A stretch of DNA of 64,000 bases, taken from JAWLHU01 sp041690255 (GTDB lineage: Bacteria > Bacillota > Sulfobacillia > Symbiobacteriales > Symbiobacteriaceae). Shown in pieces: positions 56,602 through 63,545 of this stretch (position 1 is the stretch's first letter; each line of letters opens with the position of its first letter). Made by a program: the position numbers and the translations under genes. Location of the stretch: contig JAWLHU010000012.1 in NCBI GenBank assembly GCA_041690255.1, positions 1 through 64,000 of the forward strand. The letters are read 5' to 3'. The notes under the pieces were generated by a model. That model saw only the letters and a list, made by a program, of their open reading frames with translations, did not search any database and was not told where the DNA came from.

Positions 56602-57249
56602 TTAATCGTCCGTCAGGGCCGGGGCCTCCTCCTCCGGGGCCGGGGCCTCTTCGACCGGAGCCGGGGCCTCTTCGACCGGAGCCGGGGCCTCCTCGACCGG
56701 AGCCGGGGCCTCCTCCTCCGGGGCCGGGGCCTCTTCGACCGGAGCCGGGGCCGGGGCCTCCTCCTCCTGTGGCTTGGGTAGCACCTCGGCGGTGACTGGA
56801 ATGGAGAGCTCCAGGTACTGGCCCAACCCCCGCACCACAATCCGCCCGGCGATCGGTTCTGTGGTCAAGGGGGTGCCCTCAAGCTGCAAGACCGCTTCCT
56901 CCTTCGGTGCGACAACATCGCTCAAAAACTGAGCGCTGAACCCCGGCATATCGACCAGCTCCACCGACAGGTGCAGGGGCTTCTTGTAGATGTTCCGCAC
57001 CCGGAGAAGGTCGACAATCATGAATGACTCGCCCTCCGTCAGATCTCCGAGGCTGACTTGCGTCTCTTCGATCCGTAGTGCCCCTGAGGTCGGGAGCGAG
57101 CCAAAGCGCACCTCTCCGGGCTGTCTTCGGGCCACGCCATTGGCCTGGGTTGTCTCCAACTGTACCGATATAGCCATGAGTCCGAGCACAACCAGAATGA
57201 GGGCTCGTGCCGAACTTCGACCCAACGGAAAGGGGCCCCACCCCTTCAT
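56602..57249 (-). CDS. Exported protein with a Pro-Ala-Glu repeat tail, first gene of the tasA/sipW locus
   Basis: A 215-residue exported protein. Residues 1-38 contain a basic N-terminus and a hydrophobic signal segment (ALILVVLGLMAISVQL). A beta-sandwich domain of about 120 residues follows (EVRFGSLPTSGALRIEETQ, later IAGRIVVRGLGQYLELSIPV). The C-terminal 50 residues are a low-complexity tail of the unit EEAPAPV encoded by 21-bp DNA repeats. The function is unknown; the order suggests a cell-surface or matrix partner of the TasA-like proteins. GGCGGTGAT precedes the chosen ATG; the frame is open much further upstream. Confidence 0.7.
   Translation of the reverse strand: MKGWGPFPLGRSSARALILVVLGLMAISVQLETTQANGVARRQPGEVRFGSLPTSGALRIEETQVSLGDLTEGESFMIVDLLRVRNIYKKPLHLSVELVDMPGFSAQFLSDVVAPKEEAVLQLEGTPLTTEPIAGRIVVRGLGQYLELSIPVTAEVLPKPQEEEAPAPAPVEEAPAPEEEAPAPVEEAPAPVEEAPAPVEEAPAPEEEAPALTDD
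56616..56765. repeat. 21-bp coding repeats (Pro-Ala-Glu tail)
   Basis: About seven units near GGGGCCTCTTCGACCGGAGC plus C encode the EEAPAPV tail. Units differ mainly between TCTTCG, TCCTCG and TCCTCC, which suggests expansion and slippage. Confidence 0.85.
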
Positions 57250-57512
57250 CCGAATCACCGCCCTATGTTTTTGAATCATTTTCCAGTACTGGGTGATGTT
57301 TCTTCTGCCCTGCTGATCTTGATTCCTCCTGAAACATGAGGACCATGATTCTTCTCGCCCCCAGAAAAAGCCGAAGAGAGGAGACCGGTGGGTGCTGCCC
57401 TCCTGTTCCCTCTCTTCTTCCTTTGTTAATCCCCTTACTAAATGTACGCAATATTCGACACCGCGTGAGAAGTTGCGCGAATGCGACATAATTTTCACGC
57501 GCGCGTGAATTC
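57250..57512. other. Intergenic region upstream of the tasA/sipW locus
   Basis: AT-richer DNA of about 260 bp that should hold the promoter of the minus-strand locus. The upstream extension of the first gene's frame through this stretch lacks a good ribosome-binding site. A 16-bp palindrome lies near its right end. Confidence 0.5.
57494..57509. promoter_or_regulatory. 16-bp palindrome in the divergent tasA/cheW region
   Basis: TTCACGCGCGCGTGAA is a perfect palindrome only 3 bp before the -35 box of the cheW promoter. Related half-sites occur at about 57463 (CGCGTGAGAA) and 57559 (ACGCGTG). It is probably an operator, but the binding protein is unknown. Confidence 0.6.
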
Positions 57513-57542
57513 TTGCGTAAAATCCTCAAGTGGTGCTATAGT
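57513..57542 (+). promoter_or_regulatory. Promoter of the cheW operon
   Basis: -35 TTGCGT (57513-57518) and -10 TATAGT (57537-57542) with an 18-bp spacer. A transcript from here would include the riboswitch. Confidence 0.65.
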
Positions 57543-57598
57543 AGAGAATGTCAAACTTAACGCGTGCCGAAATTACATCCTTGTCTATTCTCCCGAAA

Positions 57599-57676
57599 TG
57601 GCACACCTGTCAAAAGGCAGGGCCGCAAAACCACGGGGCTACGGAAGCTCAGCTTCTATGCCGGCCGGGTTACCGA
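57599..57676 (+). promoter_or_regulatory. Cyclic di-GMP-I (GEMM) riboswitch aptamer
   Basis: The leader shows the conserved GEMM-I core in order: a short first hairpin, then GGGCCGCAAAACCACGGGGC followed by TACGG, a variable hairpin, and the closing GCCGGCCGGGTTACCG. The stretch GCAAA..CC..CGGG.CTA with a downstream GCCGGGTTACC is diagnostic of the class. A terminator hairpin with T6 follows about 12 bases later. The controlled operon is cheW-EAL-MCP, that is c-di-GMP breakdown and chemotaxis, which fits the ligand. Confidence 0.88.
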
Positions 57677-57687
57677 AGAGGGGTCTG

Positions 57688-57713
57688 CCCTCCCATTTCG
57701 TGGAGGGTTTTTT
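57688..57713 (+). terminator. Riboswitch-controlled terminator
   Basis: A stem of CCCTCCCA with TGGAGGG, followed by TTTTTT, between the aptamer and the cheW ribosome-binding site. Confidence 0.85.
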
Positions 57714-57763
57714 CCGTTGCACGGGTGGCTTCCAACACCCCGATCTCAGAGGAGGCTAAGCGT

Positions 57764-58255
57764 ATGTCCCAGGTGATCCAGGAGCACCGGGAGGAGCAGA
57801 TGGTCGTCTTTCGGCTGTCGCAGGAGTTCTATGGCCTGAGCATTCACGTGGTGCAGGAGATCGTTACCTGGCGGGAGGTGACCCATCTACCCGATGCTCC
57901 AGGGTTCGTGGAGGGGATCATTAACCTCCGTGGCAAGGTGATTCCGGTGATCAACCTGAGCAAGCGTATCGGGCTGGCGCCGTCAAGGATCAGCCGGACG
58001 ACCCGGATCGTGGTGGTGGAAATGGAGGCGACGGTCGCCGGGCTCATAGTCGATGAGGTGTCGGAAGTGCTGAGGCTCTCCCGTGACCTGATTGACCCGC
58101 CCGAAAGGATCCTGGCCGGGGCCCAGACCACCATGCTGCGAGGCGTTGCCAAGGTAGGCGATCGACTGATCCTCGCCATGGACCCCGCCACTGTCCTGGC
58201 GCAGTCAAAAGTGGTCCTCCAGGACCCGGTCTACAGCACCGAAGGTCAGGCCTGA
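57764..58255 (+). CDS. cheW: Chemotaxis coupling protein CheW
   Basis: A 163-residue single-domain CheW that links receptors to the CheA kinase. Visible family stretches are QMVVFRLSQEFYGLSIHVVQ, REVTHLPDAPGFVEGIINLR, GKVIPVINL and the second barrel DEVSEVLRLS. AGAGGAGG lies eight bases before the ATG; the frame is open upstream through the riboswitch, but translation there is implausible. It is first in an operon with an EAL protein and an MCP. No cheA, cheY or flagellar gene is in the window. Confidence 0.95.
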   Translation: MSQVIQEHREEQMVVFRLSQEFYGLSIHVVQEIVTWREVTHLPDAPGFVEGIINLRGKVIPVINLSKRIGLAPSRISRTTRIVVVEMEATVAGLIVDEVSEVLRLSRDLIDPPERILAGAQTTMLRGVAKVGDRLILAMDPATVLAQSKVVLQDPVYSTEGQA

Positions 58256-58279
58256 AGGCTGTGGGCAGGGGGCAGAAAA

Positions 58280-59089
58280 GTGAACAGGCACAAGGAGAGG
58301 CAGGGGCATCGACCGGGTCATGGCCAGACCGGGGAGCCTTCCGAAGAAACGTCCCGACGAATCTGGGCAGATCGCATTGACGCGGCACTCGCCACAGATC
58401 GCTTTCACCTGCTCATGCAGCCGATTCTCGACCTGCGGCGCCAGCAGATCGCGGGGTATGAGGTGCTGTTGCGCATGGTAGAGGCTGACGGATCCCTGGT
58501 TCCACCCGCCACCTTTCTCGATGCGGCAGAGCGTACCGGACGCATGCAGGCGATCGACCGTTGGGTCGTCCGACGAGCGATTCGGATCCTTGCCGAACAG
58601 GCGCAGCTGGGGAGGAGTCTCCGGCTGAGCGTCAACCTTTCCGGTCGGGCCTTCGCCGATGCAGGACTGCTGCCGCTGATTGAGCAGGCACTGGCGAATG
58701 AGCGAGTCGACCCAGGGAATCTGATCCTGGAGATCACTGAGACGGAAGCAATTCCCGACATGGAACAGGCCAGGGATTTCGTAAAGGCTCTGAACAGCCT
58801 GGGCTGTCAATTTGCCATCGATGATTTTGGCGCGGGGTTCTCATCCATCTACTACCTCAAGCATCTACCTGTGGACTACGTAAAGATTGATGGCAGCTTC
58901 ATTCACAATATCGTCCATGATTCGGTGGATCGGGAGTTGACGAAGGCCCTCGTGGAAGTGGCCCGGGTACTGGGAAAGAAGACGATTGCCGAGTTTGTGG
59001 GTGACGCCGAAACCTTGAAGATTCTCGAAGCCTACGGCGTCGACTTTGCGCAAGGCTTCTACATAGGGCCGCCTGGTCCACTGGTCTGA
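58280..59089 (+). CDS. EAL-domain cyclic di-GMP phosphodiesterase
   Basis: A 269-residue stand-alone EAL domain after a short basic tail. Catalytic signature positions are kept: EVL (Glu61, in place of EAL), SVNLS, LEITETEAI, FAIDDFGAGFSS near 177-188, VKIDGSFI, IAEFV and AQGFYIGPP. With the metal ligands present it is probably active and hydrolyses c-di-GMP to pGpG. It has no membrane segment or sensor domain. It lies 24 bp after cheW behind a c-di-GMP riboswitch, so a feedback loop on the second messenger is likely. The GTG start follows a weak AGGGGG. Confidence 0.9.
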   Translation: MNRHKERQGHRPGHGQTGEPSEETSRRIWADRIDAALATDRFHLLMQPILDLRRQQIAGYEVLLRMVEADGSLVPPATFLDAAERTGRMQAIDRWVVRRAIRILAEQAQLGRSLRLSVNLSGRAFADAGLLPLIEQALANERVDPGNLILEITETEAIPDMEQARDFVKALNSLGCQFAIDDFGAGFSSIYYLKHLPVDYVKIDGSFIHNIVHDSVDRELTKALVEVARVLGKKTIAEFVGDAETLKILEAYGVDFAQGFYIGPPGPLV

Positions 59090-59161
59090 TCCTCAATGTG
59101 GGTTCTCGAATGGTGACATAGCAGCAGTAACTCTCTCATCTCTAGAAACGGAGGCCAAACG

Positions 59162-61018
59162 ATGAAGTTGAAGATCATGACGAAGCTGATCGCAGGGTTC
59201 CTGTCTGTGGTCGTCCTGCTTGCTCTGGTAGCCGTCGTCGCTGTAACCGCACTCTCCACCGTCACCGCCAAATACGAGGACCTCACCGGCCGAATCGATG
59301 AGAACACCATTCAGGCCAGAACCCTAGAGGCCAGCATGATAGAGGAGGCCAGAGCGGTTGCGGTCTACATGGTCACCAGAGAGGTCAGGTACCGTGACGA
59401 CTTTGACGAGGCGAAGCAGCGAGCCGATGAGTCGCTCGCCTTCCTTCAGCAGAATGTGAAGTCAACGGAGGGACAGGCGATCCTGAAGCGGATCGAGCAG
59501 GCAAAGGTCGAATACGGCTCGGTTGCCCAGGATGTCCTGAAGCGGTCCTCCTTCACCGACGCCGAGTTGCGTGAACTGACATCCACACGACTGCGTGAAC
59601 CCCGCACCGCGCTAATGACCGCTGTTGACGAGTTGGTCGCCTACCAGTACACGAGGGGTGACGAGGTCCGGCAGGAGGCCAAGACGGCCACCTCGCAGGC
59701 GCAGTGGATGATGCTGATTGTGGCCGTACTGGCTGCGGGGATCGGCCTGGGAATCGCTGTCCTCATGGGGCGTGCGATCTCCCGCCCGGTCAATGCGGTG
59801 GCCAGCACCGCACAGCGACTGGCAGACGGCGATCTCACTGTCGATCTTCTCCGGGTTTCCAGCCGTGATGAGGTGGGCGACATGGCCACCTCCATCAACC
59901 AGATGGTTGAGAACCTGCGGCAGCTGATCCAGGGCGTCAGTGCCAACACTGAGTCGGTCATGTCCGCCTCCGAGGAGCTCTCCGCCGCCGCGGAGCAGAC
60001 GGCTCAGGCCGCTCAGCAGGCTGCCCAGGGGGTGGGCCAGGTCGCCGCCGGCGCCTCTGAGCAGGCCCATTCGGCCAATGAGGTGCAATCCACTATGGAC
60101 CAGCTTCAGCAGACGATCCAGCAGATTGCCAGCGGCGCGGGGCAGTCGGCGAGCGAGGTTCAGAGGGCATCCCAACTCCTCACCCAAATGGCCGGCGCCC
60201 TACAGAGCGTGGCCTCCAATGTGGCCGGTGTAGCCGAGGGTTCCGAGCGGGCAGCCCGGACCGCCAAGGGCGGGGCGGAGGTCGTCGGAGAGACCGTCGC
60301 CGGCATGGAGCGGATCCGGCGAGTGGTGGGGGAGACGGCGGACCGCATCCGGCAGTTGGAGGCACTCTCTGCCCAAATCGGCGACATTACCGAGACGATC
60401 TCCGGCATTGCCGATCAGACGAACCTGCTGGCGCTGAACGCCGCGATCGAGGCGGCCCGGGCCGGGGAGCACGGCCGCGGCTTCGCCGTCGTGGCTGAGG
60501 AGGTCCGCAAGCTGGCCGAGCGGTCATCGGCATCGGCCAAGGAGATCAACGGCCTGATCAGCAACATTCAGGGGCGGACAGCCGAGGCGGTACGCACTAT
60601 GGAGCTCGGGACGGCCGAGGTCGAAAACGGCGGCAAGCTGGCCACCGATGCGGGACGCTCCCTGGAGGAGATCCTGGCGACTGTCGAAGGGACAGCCCAG
60701 GATGTGAAGGGAATCGCTCAGGCGATCGTTCAGGTCCAGAGCGACGCACAGAACGTGGTCCGGGCATTCGAGGGCATGGCGGCAGTGACCGAGGAGAACA
60801 CCGCGGCGACCGAGGAGATGGCAGCCGGCGCCACCCAGGTCACCAATGCGGTCGACCGGATCACCGGTGTCGCTCAGGACAACGCAGCCGCAACGGAAGA
60901 GGTCTCGTCCTCGGTCGAGGAGGTAACAGCCTCCTCGGAGGAGGTGGCAAGCTCGGCTCAGAGCCTGGCGAAGATCGCTCAGGACCTGCAGCAGCAAGTC
61001 GCTCGCTTCCAGGTGTGA
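59162..61018 (+). CDS. Methyl-accepting chemotaxis protein
   Basis: A 618-residue transmembrane receptor. Membrane segment 1 is at about 9-31, followed by a 4-helix-bundle type periplasmic domain (about 32-178), membrane segment 2 at about 181-203 and HAMP at about 205-256. A long coiled-coil signalling domain has its hairpin tip at LNAAIEAARAGEHGRGFAVV near 427-446, with VAEEVRKLAERS. There is no C-terminal CheR-docking pentapeptide. GGAGG lies seven bases before the ATG. The ligand is unknown. It ends the c-di-GMP-riboswitch operon and has its own terminator. Confidence 0.96.
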   Translation: MKLKIMTKLIAGFLSVVVLLALVAVVAVTALSTVTAKYEDLTGRIDENTIQARTLEASMIEEARAVAVYMVTREVRYRDDFDEAKQRADESLAFLQQNVKSTEGQAILKRIEQAKVEYGSVAQDVLKRSSFTDAELRELTSTRLREPRTALMTAVDELVAYQYTRGDEVRQEAKTATSQAQWMMLIVAVLAAGIGLGIAVLMGRAISRPVNAVASTAQRLADGDLTVDLLRVSSRDEVGDMATSINQMVENLRQLIQGVSANTESVMSASEELSAAAEQTAQAAQQAAQGVGQVAAGASEQAHSANEVQSTMDQLQQTIQQIASGAGQSASEVQRASQLLTQMAGALQSVASNVAGVAEGSERAARTAKGGAEVVGETVAGMERIRRVVGETADRIRQLEALSAQIGDITETISGIADQTNLLALNAAIEAARAGEHGRGFAVVAEEVRKLAERSSASAKEINGLISNIQGRTAEAVRTMELGTAEVENGGKLATDAGRSLEEILATVEGTAQDVKGIAQAIVQVQSDAQNVVRAFEGMAAVTEENTAATEEMAAGATQVTNAVDRITGVAQDNAAATEEVSSSVEEVTASSEEVASSAQSLAKIAQDLQQQVARFQV

Positions 61019-61033
61019 TCGCAAGAGCAGAAG

Positions 61034-61062
61034 GGGTGCCAGCCGCTCGCCGGCTGGCGCCC
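61034..61062 (+). terminator. Terminator after the MCP gene
   Basis: A 12-bp stem, GGGTGCCAGCCG with CGGCTGGCGCCC (one G-T pair), followed by TTTTCTCG. Confidence 0.92.
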
Positions 61063-61164
61063 TTTTCTCGTAATCTCCCCCTGTATCCGGTATAGTCACA
61101 TCCATGGAAGATTGTTTGTATGGACCGCATGGCCGCTGTGCGGTTAGGGTATATATGAAGGCGT

Positions 61165-61298
61165 GGTACACAGGATCGCTTAATTCCATTCTGGAAGCGG
61201 GGGACCCAGGCATCTTGGGGCAAAGTGCAGCCGAATCGGTGGCTGCCCGGGCGACACTCCTGCCGTCCGCGTCCGACAGCTAACCTCGCAAGCGTCGC
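61165..61298 (+). promoter_or_regulatory. Cyclic di-AMP (ydaO/yuaA) riboswitch
   Basis: The conserved blocks of the ydaO-yuaA aptamer occur in order: GATCGCTTAATTCC, GGGGGACCCA, TTGGGGCAA, CCGAAT, GGGCGACACTCC and the hallmark CCGACAGCTAACCTCGCAAG. A terminator follows directly. This class turns transcription off when c-di-AMP is high and often precedes cell-wall remodelling or osmolyte genes; here it precedes a secreted CAP-domain protein. Confidence 0.92.
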
Positions 61299-61319
61299 AG
61301 GAGGAGAATCCCTCCTCCT
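61299..61319 (+). terminator. Expression-platform terminator of the ydaO riboswitch
   Basis: A stem of AGGAGGAG with CTCCTCCT and a 5-base loop, then CGTTCTTCC, about 57 bases before the CAP gene. Confidence 0.8.
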
Positions 61320-61375
61320 CGTTCTTCCTGCCTGTGTATAGACTCACCCTTCATACACGAACAGGAGGAGATAAC

Positions 61376-62017
61376 ATGGTCACCTTCTCGCGTATCATGA
61401 AGAGCGCCGCCCTCTCGATCGCGACCATCATTGCTGTAATGGCCTCGGCCGCGCCGGCTTCCGCTGCCTCCTACTACTACCAACTCCGCTGCTCCTACAC
61501 CACCTACGGCATTCGTTGCGGCTACGTGCCTGTCACCTACAGCACGGCTACGACGCAGCGGACCACGACCACTGCGCCGGCCCAGGTCACCTCGACCACT
61601 CCAACCGCAAGCGCGACTGCTGCCACGAGCGGTCTGACCGCTGCTGAGCAGCAGATGCTCAACCTGGTCAACCAGGAGCGGGCCAAGAACGGCCTCTCTC
61701 CGCTGAAGGCCGACCTGGAACTGACCAAGGTGGCCCGACTGAAGAGCCAGGATATGATCAAGAACAACTACTTCAGCCATCAGTCACCGACCTACGGCTC
61801 GCCCTTCGACATGATGAAGCGCTTCGGCATCACCTACAACACGGCGGGCGAAAACCTGGCCGGCAACGGCTCCGTGAGCGGCGCCCACACCGCCCTCATG
61901 AACTCCTCCGGCCACCGGGCGAACATCCTGAGCACCAAGTACACCCACATTGGCATCGGCATTCAGTCCGGTGGCAACTACGGCATGATGTTCACCCAGA
62001 TGTTCGTCGGGCGATAA
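61376..62017 (+). CDS. Secreted CAP/SCP-domain protein
   Basis: A 213-residue exported protein. Residues 1-32 are a signal peptide ending in ASA. Then come a short Tyr/Cys-containing segment (SYYYQLRCSYTTYGIRCGYV), a Thr/Ala-rich linker (about 55-85) and a CAP domain (about 88-213). The CAP signatures are MLNLVNQERAKNGLSPL, SQDMIKNNYFSHQSP, AGENLAG, ALMNSSGHRANILS and the final YGMMFTQMFVGR. CAP proteins of this bacterial type (YkwD/SafA-like) act at the cell wall or spore, with no agreed enzymatic activity. AGGAGGAG precedes the ATG. Expression is controlled by the c-di-AMP riboswitch upstream. Confidence 0.93.
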   Translation: MVTFSRIMKSAALSIATIIAVMASAAPASAASYYYQLRCSYTTYGIRCGYVPVTYSTATTQRTTTTAPAQVTSTTPTASATAATSGLTAAEQQMLNLVNQERAKNGLSPLKADLELTKVARLKSQDMIKNNYFSHQSPTYGSPFDMMKRFGITYNTAGENLAGNGSVSGAHTALMNSSGHRANILSTKYTHIGIGIQSGGNYGMMFTQMFVGR

Positions 62018-62028
62018 CCTATGAGACA

Positions 62029-62051
62029 ACCCCTGCCACCGTGGCAGGGGT
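62029..62051 (+). terminator. Terminator after the CAP gene
   Basis: A perfect stem, ACCCCTGCCAC with GTGGCAGGGGT, followed by CTCTTTATG, 11 bases after the stop. A degenerate copy lies at about 63342-63372. Confidence 0.85.
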
Positions 62052-62121
62052 CTCTTTATGTCTCGTCGACTACACCCGCCCCTTCTTGGGGCGGCGAAGA
62101 GAACGGGCTCCCGAACTGCCG

Positions 62122-62190
62122 TATACTCGTACCCACACCGAGCATCCAGAGAGGCCAGCAAGGATTCAGGGGGGTCCACCCCTGAGATAT
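62122..62190 (+). promoter_or_regulatory. Possible promoter and leader hairpin before the RiPP-like gene
   Basis: A TATACT -10-like box at 62122-62127 is followed 38 bases later by a hairpin (TCAGGGG with CCCCTGA, 62166-62185) and GATATTTTT. This looks like a terminator inside the leader, so attenuation is possible. No known riboswitch core is recognised. The rest of the 310-bp gap up to the gene holds no convincing gene. Confidence 0.45.
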
Positions 62191-62327
62191 TTTTCGCCCT
62201 GCGCTCAGCCATGGTGGGTTGCCGAGAGCATCGGGCGGGAGGGAATCGGCATACTCATCCTCTTGGAGGTTCTGTCCTTGCAGAACCTGAAGAGAACGGG
62301 GCATGACGCCCGGAAGAGAGGCGTGTG

Positions 62328-63545
62328 ATGGCAGATGCGGAACTCGCTGCATTCCCCCGCCTGGCACATGGGTTGGACCTGGTATATGGCCCGAACGACT
62401 CTGTACAGCTCAGGGGAGTGACTCCCCCTCTTCGCCTGACCGGCGAGCTGGCCCGAAGGCTGCTGCCCCTGCTTGACGGGAGTTGCCCGCTGCCCGATAT
62501 TCTGGTGAAACTGAATGATTGGCCGGCGGAAGAGATCTTACTGGCGCTGGAGATGCTGTCCGCACGGGGACTCATTGAGAGTGGCCCTCCATCCGCTCCG
62601 AATCCAGCCGGGGATCAAGCCGTGTTTTACTGGTCGGCCACTACTGGTCCGGCCGGCAGAGGCGAAGGGGTGCTTCAGGAGCTGGTCAGGGCAAGGATCC
62701 GTCTCTTCGGATGGGGCGCCCTCGCAGGGGCATTGGCCGAGATGCTGCGGACCTGCGGCTGTAAAGGGTTGGCGACGGAGTTCTGGGCACCCCGGCCTGG
62801 CGTCGACGCTGCGACGCCTTCGGTCTCTCTTTTGCCTTTTCCGGAACCCTCGGAACTGGAGCAACGGATTCCGGGGTGCGCCGAAGCGGACCTGGTGCTC
62901 CTGACCCTACCGCGCCCCGCACCCACCCTGACCTCCGCCGTAAACGCAGCGTGCGAGGGGCGGCCCCTGTCTGCCATGGACCACTTCCTGACCACTGCCG
63001 ACCGAGCCATGGTCGTCCAGGTACCGGTTCGGGGGGTACGGACACTCTATAGCCGGATCGGTGATCTGTTTGCATGGGCAGCCCTGACAGGGTTGGGACT
63101 GACGGCCGGTCTGGCCGTTGTTCGACCGGGGTTCTGCTCGGCACCCCGAATGAGCAACCTGGAGGATCATCGGATTCTTCTTCTTTTCCGCCGCTCTGGG
63201 ACGGGCCGGGACGGCCTGCTCCGCCGAACCGCCTCCGGCCAGAAACCGCCAGTGCCACTGGTCCCGCGGGGGGCCAACACCGCCCTCATGAACTCCACCG
63301 GTCACCGGGCGAACATCCTGAGCACCAAGTACACACGCATAGCAACCCCTGCCACGCCAGCGCGGCAGGGGCCTCTTGCTGTCTGGTCGACTAGACCACG
63401 CCCTTCTGGTCAACAGAGACTGATGGGGGGATTGGTCATGCCGAAGGGAATGCTCCGCTGGCAGCGATCTGTTTCCATTTGCGTAGGCAGCGGAATAGCC
63501 CACAACGGCCAGGGGTCTCGATGGGCTGGCCATAGGTTTCCATAG
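62328..63545 (+). CDS. TOMM/thiazole-oxazole RiPP cyclodehydratase-partner-like protein, C-terminally chimeric
   Basis: A 405-codon frame. Residues 1-80 (FPRLAHGLDLVYGPNDSVQL, then GELARRLLPLLDGSCPLPDI and LALEMLSARGLIES) match the leader-peptide-binding domain of TOMM cyclodehydratase partners (E1/ThiF-like, SagC type). Residues 85-250 follow the degenerate ThiF-like fold (VFYWSATTGPAG, RIRLFGWGALAGALAEML, ADLVLLTLPRP). From about residue 315 the frame reads through a scrap of the CAP gene (NTALMNSTGHRANILSTKYT) and then its old terminator. A complete partner would continue for several hundred residues to a YcaO domain. GAGAGG precedes the ATG. Probably a truncated relic. Confidence 0.6.
   Translation: MADAELAAFPRLAHGLDLVYGPNDSVQLRGVTPPLRLTGELARRLLPLLDGSCPLPDILVKLNDWPAEEILLALEMLSARGLIESGPPSAPNPAGDQAVFYWSATTGPAGRGEGVLQELVRARIRLFGWGALAGALAEMLRTCGCKGLATEFWAPRPGVDAATPSVSLLPFPEPSELEQRIPGCAEADLVLLTLPRPAPTLTSAVNAACEGRPLSAMDHFLTTADRAMVVQVPVRGVRTLYSRIGDLFAWAALTGLGLTAGLAVVRPGFCSAPRMSNLEDHRILLLFRRSGTGRDGLLRRTASGQKPPVPLVPRGANTALMNSTGHRANILSTKYTRIATPATPARQGPLAVWSTRPRPSGQQRLMGGLVMPKGMLRWQRSVSICVGSGIAHNGQGSRWAGHRFP
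63273..63413 (+). pseudogene. Duplicated remnant of the CAP gene 3' end and terminator
   Basis: Bases 63273-63338 match 61883-61948 of the CAP gene almost exactly (only a few substitutions). About 80 bp are then missing, and the copy resumes with the terminator and following DNA of the CAP gene (62028-62093, more diverged). The copy stays in frame with the RiPP-like gene. It marks a past tandem duplication followed by deletion or recombination. Confidence 0.85.

Noticed and set aside
57548..57763. An N-terminal extension of CheW through the leader
   Set aside because: The frame is open, but it runs through the riboswitch and terminator and lacks a ribosome-binding site; AGAGGAGG marks the internal ATG.
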